The translations under genes and the position numbers were made by a program. Shown here piece after piece: positions 13,902-17,417 of a stretch of DNA of 17,417 nucleotides. The notes under the pieces are model-generated. The model saw only the letters and a program-made list of their open reading frames with translations. It searched no databases and had not been told where the DNA came from. Positions within the stretch are counted from its first letter, which is position 1. Each line of letters begins with the position of its first letter. Source of the DNA: Actinobacteria bacterium UBA5176 (GTDB taxonomy: Bacteria > Actinomycetota > UBA4738); NCBI GenBank assembly GCA_002413305.1, contig DHWS01000071.1:58209-75625 (forward strand). Reading direction: 5' to 3'.

Positions 13902-14671
13902 TCGGGCTTCCGCCTCGCGAAGAACGCGCTCACGCCCTCCGCGACGTCCTCGGTCTCGAGGTTGCGCGTGAGCATCGAACCCAGGTAGGCCAGCGCGTCG
14001 TCGAAGGACATGTCCTGGGCGCGGTGGAAGGACTCCTTGCCCAGCCGGAGGATGAGGGGACTCTTCGAGGCGAGCTCCTCGACCAACTCGTCCACAGCCG
14101 TGTCGAGCTCGGCCCGCGGGGCCGTCCGGTTCACCATCCCCCAGCGTTCGGCCTCCGCGGCGCTCCAGCGGCGACCGGTCAGCATCATCTCCATGGCGAT
14201 CTTCCGGGGCACGTTCCGTGCGATCACCGCGCTGATCAGGTAGGGCCACAGGCCAAGGTTGATCTCCGGCGTCCCGACCTGGACGTCGTCGGCCGCCACG
14301 GCCAGGTCGCATCCCAACATCAGGCCGAACCCCCCGGCCAGCGCGACGCCGTTCACACGGGCCACCACGGGCTGGGGGTGTTCGGCCAGGGTTCGGAGCA
14401 GCGTGGCCACCCGGTCCCCACGGTCGTGGGACGAGGCGCGGCCCTGGTCCGGCGCGAGGTTCCCTGCCAGGTCGCCGCCCGCACAGAAGGCCCGGTCCCC
14501 GGCGCCCGTCAGGACGACGCATCGGACGTCCGTGTCGCCGGCCGCGCGTCCCAGTCCGTCGAGGATGCCGTCGACCACTTCGTCCGACAGCGTGTTGCGC
14601 CGCTCCTCCCGGTCGATGGTCAGCCGAGCGGCGGATCCCATCGTCTCGTAGCGGACCGCTTCGGGTGCCAT
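13886..14671 (-). CDS. enoyl-CoA hydratase/isomerase family protein
   Basis: A 261-residue crotonase. RERRNTLSDEVVDGI at the N-terminus, DRAFCAGGDLAG and NGVALAGGFGLMLGCDLAVAADDVQVGTPEINLGLWP give the CoA site, the oxyanion hole and the catalytic Glu in GTPE. The other glutamate of classical hydratases is Gly here (GGFGL), as in many related hydratases and isomerases that keep only one acid. It ends with FFARRKPEWKGR, a normal crotonase tail. The ATG at 14671 lies 13 bases after the biotin carboxylase stop, without an obvious ribosome site; the upstream frame to 14740 is the carboxylase shadow. It probably hydrates or isomerises the unsaturated acyl-CoA made or used by the carboxylase, but the exact step is open. 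Confidence 0.87.
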   Translation of the reverse strand: MAPEAVRYETMGSAARLTIDREERRNTLSDEVVDGILDGLGRAAGDTDVRCVVLTGAGDRAFCAGGDLAGNLAPDQGRASSHDRGDRVATLLRTLAEHPQPVVARVNGVALAGGFGLMLGCDLAVAADDVQVGTPEINLGLWPYLISAVIARNVPRKIAMEMMLTGRRWSAAEAERWGMVNRTAPRAELDTAVDELVEELASKSPLILRLGKESFHRAQDMSFDDALAYLGSMLTRNLETEDVAEGVSAFFARRKPEWKGR

Positions 14672-14684
14672 GGCTGCGCCGAGC

Positions 14685-16007
14685 CTACTTCCCGAGCAGC
14701 CCGGTGTCGTAGTCGCCGGAGACGAACCGCTCGTCGGCAAACACAGCGAGCAAGGCCGGGAGGTTCGTCTTCAGGCCTTCGATGTGCAGCTTCTCCAGTA
14801 CGGAGGTTTGGAAGAGGTTGACGCGGTCCCCGGCGTGGATGATCACCTTGCCGATCAGGGGGTCGTAGAACATCGGCACGTCATCGCCAGCGCCGTACCC
14901 GAAGTCGAGCCGCCACTGTGAAGACTCCAAGGGAAGGTCGAACTCCAGACGGTGGATCCGGCCCGGGGAGGGGAGAAACGTCCGAGGATCCTCGGCATAG
15001 ACCCGGAACTCGATGCCGTGGCCATGCCGGGCGGGCGTGGCGGGCAGAGACATCCCCTCTCCAGAGGCGATCCGGAGCTGCTCCTCGACCAGGTCCACGC
15101 CGGTCGTGATCTCGGTGAGGGGGTGTTCGACCTGGATGCGGGCGTTGACCTCCAGGAAGAAGAACTCGCCTTCGGGGGTGAGGACGCACTCCACGGTTCC
15201 CGCGCCGCGGTAGCCGAGCTTCTCCATCGATCGGACGGCGGACCCGCACATCGAATGACGAAGCACCCGGTCCAGGGCGGGCGACGGGGTCTCTTCGATC
15301 ACCTTCTGATGGCGTCGCTGGACCGAACACTCCCGCTCGTACAGGTGAATGGTCCGATGGTCGTCGGCGAGGATCTGGATCTCGACGTGGCGGGCGTGCG
15401 GGACGTAGCGCTCGACGTAGACGCTGGGGTCAGCGAAGAACCTCGCCCCACGGGTGGATGCGGTCTCCACCGCGGACGCCAGCTGCGCCTCGTCACCGGC
15501 GATCCCCATCCCGATGCCGCCTCCGCCGCTGACCGCCTTGACCATCAGCGGGTAGCCGATCCTCGCCGCCGCCGCGACGGCTTCGAAGGGCTCGGTGAAC
15601 GGCCCGGCGCCGGGAAGCACCGGGAAGTCGGTCTCCGCGAACGCCCTGCGCGCGGCCACCTTGTCGCCGGTGAGCTCCAGAACCTCGGGGGGCGGTCCGA
15701 TCCACGCCAGCCCTGCACCGAGGCAGGCCCGGGCGAACATGGCGCTCTCGGCCAGAAACCCGTACCCGGGGTGGACGGCATCCGCGCCCGCCTCGCGTGC
15801 GGCGTCCACGATCGCCGCCGGGTTGAGGTACGAAGCGGGGGCCGGCGACTCGCCGATCCGGAAGGCCCGGTCCGCCTCACGGACGTGCTTCGCCCCCGCG
15901 TCGGCGTCCGAGTAGACGGCGACGGCTTCGGCGCCCAACCGTCGAAAGGTACGGAAGATCCGGCAGGCGATCTCGCCGCGGTTGGCGACCAGCACGGAAC
16001 GGAACAT
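14685..16007 (-). CDS. accC: biotin carboxylase subunit of an acyl-CoA carboxylase
   Basis: A 440-residue ATP-grasp biotin carboxylase that uses ATP and bicarbonate to carboxylate biotin on the carrier protein. The N-terminal domain opens VLVANRGEIACRIFRT, with HPGYGFLAE at 79-87 and Lys116. The glycine loop is MVKAVSGGGGIGMG (155-168), where E. coli AccC has GGGGRGM, so the loop arginine is Ile here. His207, the VQRRHQKVIEETPSP stretch and FFLEVNARIQVEHPLTE (283-299) supply the ATP, metal and bicarbonate sites. It ends right after the biotin carboxylase domain with no carrier domain, matching the separate carrier gene downstream. No Shine-Dalgarno sequence precedes ATG 16007; TATCCT lies ten bases upstream of it, so the message may be short-leadered. 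It is the first gene of the run. Confidence 0.92.
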   Translation of the reverse strand: MFRSVLVANRGEIACRIFRTFRRLGAEAVAVYSDADAGAKHVREADRAFRIGESPAPASYLNPAAIVDAAREAGADAVHPGYGFLAESAMFARACLGAGLAWIGPPPEVLELTGDKVAARRAFAETDFPVLPGAGPFTEPFEAVAAAARIGYPLMVKAVSGGGGIGMGIAGDEAQLASAVETASTRGARFFADPSVYVERYVPHARHVEIQILADDHRTIHLYERECSVQRRHQKVIEETPSPALDRVLRHSMCGSAVRSMEKLGYRGAGTVECVLTPEGEFFFLEVNARIQVEHPLTEITTGVDLVEEQLRIASGEGMSLPATPARHGHGIEFRVYAEDPRTFLPSPGRIHRLEFDLPLESSQWRLDFGYGAGDDVPMFYDPLIGKVIIHAGDRVNLFQTSVLEKLHIEGLKTNLPALLAVFADERFVSGDYDTGLLGK

Positions 16008-16062
16008 GGCGAGCGGGAGGATATCGACAGGTCCGGCCGCCGCGCGAACCGGACGGAAAGGA

Positions 16063-16248
16063 TCAGGCTTTGTTCGGCGCCAGCCGCTTCCCCCGGTAGT
16101 TCGGGAAGACCAGGTCGCTGTGCTGCCAGCACGTGGCGCTCAGGTTGTAGATCGAGAGCTTCGTCGTACAGCCCGGGGCGGCACAGACCCTTCCTGTATG
16201 GGAGGTGGGCGACGGAGGAGGTAGCTTGCCCGGACGGCTTCCTTTCAT
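16063..16248 (-). CDS. small protein with a C-x4-C-x12-C-x2-H cluster
   Basis: A 61-residue protein that I cannot name. Residues 20-43 read RVCAAPGC, then TTKLSIYN, then CWQH, with Cys22, Cys27, Cys40 and His43 spaced like a small zinc-binding knuckle. The tail FPNYRGKRLAPNKA is basic. Similar short proteins with a GTxLSxYN-like core and a C-x2-H end occur in Actinomycetota, often unannotated. The ATG at 16248 is preceded by GTG at 16251 and by a weak GGGTG; the longer frame up to 16485 is antisense-like sequence over the anti-sigma gene. Zinc binding is inferred from the ligand pattern. It ends 55 bases before the accC start and points the same way. Confidence 0.6.
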   Translation of the reverse strand: MKGSRPGKLPPPSPTSHTGRVCAAPGCTTKLSIYNLSATCWQHSDLVFPNYRGKRLAPNKA

Positions 16249-16279
16249 CACCCGTCTATTCGCGCGAGCGGCTCCCAGG

Positions 16280-16300
16280 GTTTCCGTCGCGCGACGAAAC
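16280..16300. repeat. long inverted repeat after the anti-sigma gene
   Basis: GTTT and AAAC flank the perfect 12-bp palindrome CGTCGCGCGACG, with one unpaired C at 16284, giving a nearly continuous 20-base dyad. It lies 31 bases after the end of the RsrA-like gene and upstream of the small Cys/His gene. It may be a transcription terminator without a U-tract or an operator for the small gene. Confidence 0.45.
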
Positions 16301-16331
16301 TTGTGGAGAAAGGATGGTGCGGGCCGCTCGG

Positions 16332-16589
16332 TCAGAGAGCGGGAGGACCGTCGGTTCGTTCGAACCGGATGGCGGAACGGATACGGAGGACCAGGTGCTC
16401 GGGGGTCTTCTGCTGGAGGCACTTGGAGCGGACGATGTCCCGAAGCCTCCGCTGGAACTCCGCCCGATGGAAGCATGGGGCGCACCCTTCGAGATGCTCG
16501 GCGAGGGTGGCCGACCGCTCCGGATCGAGTTCTCCATGGATGAAGTGCTCGATCTCGTGCAGCACGTCGTCGCAGCTAATCTCGGACAA
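16332..16589 (-). CDS. rsrA: RsrA-like zinc anti-sigma factor (zf-HC2)
   Basis: An 85-residue ZAS-type anti-sigma factor that sequesters the SigR-type sigma encoded just upstream. The zinc motif His32-x3-Cys36-x2-Cys39 in EHLEGCAPC is intact. Cys6 in [14 protein letters not shown] aligns with RsrA Cys11, and Cys39 with Cys44, the pair that forms the trigger disulfide in Streptomyces RsrA. Cys57 aligns near the later Cys pair. Thiol oxidation should therefore release the sigma factor. The start is TTG 16589 with GGAGAGAGG just upstream, overlapping the sigma gene by 14 bases; no ATG fits. This marks a thiol-oxidative stress system as in mycothiol-producing bacteria. Confidence 0.87.
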   Translation of the reverse strand: MSEISCDDVLHEIEHFIHGELDPERSATLAEHLEGCAPCFHRAEFQRRLRDIVRSKCLQQKTPEHLVLRIRSAIRFERTDGPPAL

Positions 16590-17163
16590 GACCTCTCTCC
16601 CTCACGACATCCCACAACCTCTTCTCCAGAGCCTTTCTTCCCCGGTGGAGGCGCGACATGACGGTTCCGATCGGCACGTCGGTGATCTCGGCGATCTCCT
16701 TGTAGCTGAAGCCTTCGACGTCGGCCAGCAGCACGGCGACCCGGAACTGCTCCGGAAGCGAGGCGAGCGCCTCCTGGACGTCCTCGTCGGGCAGGGACTC
16801 GATGACGCTGGTCTCGGCCGATGGTTCCAGGCCCTCCTGGGTCATCTTCGAATACAGGTACCAGTCCTCGACCTCGTCGTCGGAGATCGTCTGGGGCTCG
16901 CGCTGCTTCTTGCGGTAGCTGTTGATAAAGGTGTTCATGAGGATCCGATAGAGCCAGGCCTTCAGGTTCGTCCCGGCCTGGAACTGGGAGAACCCTCGAT
17001 AGGCCCGCAGGAAGGTCTCCTGCACGAGATCCTCGGCGTCCGACGCGTTGCGGGTCAGCCGGTACGCGGCCGAATACATCCCGTTCAGGAGGGGCAACGC
17101 GTCGCGTTCGAACCGGGATTCGAGGTCGGCCGCTCCCTCGCGGTTGGGCTCGGGCGTGCTCAT
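16576..17163 (-). CDS. sigR: SigR/SigH-type ECF RNA polymerase sigma factor
   Basis: A 195-residue group 4 sigma factor. Region 2, at about 16-85, includes [30 protein letters not shown] and the -10 recognition helix [27 protein letters not shown], a hallmark of the SigR/SigH/RpoE subgroup. Region 4, at about 130-190, has [25 protein letters not shown] and the recognition helix [21 protein letters not shown]. SigR in Streptomyces directs thioredoxin and mycothiol genes after disulfide stress. The ATG at 17163 follows TGGGGA; the frame open upstream to 17400 is low-complexity. The downstream anti-sigma gene overlaps it. No clear SigR-type promoter (GGGAAT-N18-GTT) for itself is visible; TAGGAT at 17186-17181 is a possible -10. 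Confidence 0.9.
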   Translation of the reverse strand: MSTPEPNREGAADLESRFERDALPLLNGMYSAAYRLTRNASDAEDLVQETFLRAYRGFSQFQAGTNLKAWLYRILMNTFINSYRKKQREPQTISDDEVEDWYLYSKMTQEGLEPSAETSVIESLPDEDVQEALASLPEQFRVAVLLADVEGFSYKEIAEITDVPIGTVMSRLHRGRKALEKRLWDVVRERGLVRD

Positions 17164-17226
17164 GGAGTCCCCACGGGGGAATCCTACCGCTCCCTTCCCC
17201 ACAGGCCGGCCCGGGGTGTGACGGTC

Positions 17227-17248
17227 GTTCCCACCGGACGGTGGGAAC
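17227..17248. promoter_or_regulatory. perfect 22-bp palindrome in the sigR divergent intergenic region
   Basis: GTTCCCACCG (17227-17236) and CGGTGGGAAC (17239-17248) are exact inverted copies around GA. The element lies between sigR and the gene beginning at 17306. Each end reads GGGAAC outward, the -35 sequence used by SigR/SigE-type sigma factors, but I find no matching GTT -10 at the right spacing on either strand. It is either a divergent promoter core or an operator for a dimeric regulator. Confidence 0.55.
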
Positions 17249-17305
17249 ATGTACAGGTACGTGCGGGCGCGCCTGCCCGCCAGGGGATGAGGACGGGGAC
17301 ACGGC

Positions 17306-17417
17306 ATGGCGAACGACAACGGCAGCGGCAAGCGAGGGCGCTGGCAGGGCTTCGACTTCGGTGGCAGCGGCGGTGGCCAGGGAGCGGGCGGCGGCCGCAA
17401 CCCCTGGCGGCTCCTGC
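17306..17417 (+). CDS. N-terminal fragment, possibly FtsH-type membrane protease
   Basis: Only 37 residues are inside the window. They begin [16 protein letters not shown], continue with a Gly/Ser-rich linker, and end NPWRLL, where a membrane segment would be expected to start. Some actinobacterial FtsH proteins have such a glycine-rich cytoplasmic lead before a first TM helix, but this is too little to decide. GGGGA six bases before the ATG supports the start. It is transcribed away from sigR, across the palindrome region. Confidence 0.45.
   Translation, partial: MANDNGSGKRGRWQGFDFGGSGGGQGAGGGRNPWRLL

Noticed and set aside
14952-16661. 569-residue plus-strand frame opposite the biotin carboxylase and RsrA-like genes
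   Set aside because: It is an antisense shadow crossing three real genes, with no recognisable domain.
17164-17226. SigR-dependent promoter for sigR itself
   Set aside because: GGGAAC occurs on the minus strand at 17232-17227, but no GTT -10 appears about 18 bases downstream.

Overview
The window is high-GC, gene-dense chromosomal DNA from a member of the Actinomycetota. A WhiB-family protein, an RsrA-type anti-sigma factor beside its ECF sigma factor, an RsbW-like protein beside a SigB/SigF-type sigma factor, and a free-standing 70-residue biotin carrier all point there. Many genes start with GTG or TTG and overlap their neighbours by a few bases. I saw no rRNA, tRNA, CRISPR array or mobile element, and no gene-free stretch longer than about 230 bases, so the lineage cannot be fixed further.

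Layout. 1-625 (+): C-terminal part of a beta-propeller protein. 651-2015 (-): GABA-type class III aminotransferase. 2146-4566 (+): a promoter overlaid by two tandem operators, then a 14-TM MFS exporter and its TetR-family regulator. 4574-4981 (-): unknown helical protein. 5041-7189 (+): RsbW-like anti-sigma factor, SigB/F-type sigma factor and a diacylglycerol-kinase-family lipid kinase, tightly overlapped. 7186-7977 (-): glycerophosphodiester phosphodiesterase. 8119-8388 (+): WhiB-like Fe-S regulator. 8411-16007 (-): a long run transcribed leftward, containing biotin carboxylase, a crotonase, a small membrane protein, a carboxyltransferase, a UGA-containing thioredoxin-fold protein, a BKACE/DUF849 enzyme, a biotin carrier, a second crotonase and endonuclease III. 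16063-16248 (-): a small Cys/His protein. 16332-17163 (-): SigR/RsrA pair. 17306-end (+): the first 37 residues of another protein, possibly FtsH.

The main finding is at 11030-11596 (-). An AhpC/TSA-like protein is split by one in-frame TGA exactly where its family carries the first cysteine of the CxxC redox motif, so it reads U-S-F-C. Twenty-five bases after the TGA lies the AGUU loop of a hairpin with seven consecutive pairs, which fits the bacterial SECIS model. I read the gene as an intact selenoprotein of 188 residues; an ordinary stop-codon annotation would cut it into two broken genes.

Functionally, the leftward run supplies all parts of a biotin-dependent acyl-CoA carboxylase (separate BC, BCCP and CT chains) with two crotonases and a beta-keto-acid cleavage enzyme, suggesting catabolism of a branched-chain, amino-acid or fatty-acid-derived acyl-CoA. 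Thiol-redox control recurs in the neighbourhood: SigR/RsrA, a WhiB protein and the candidate selenoprotein.
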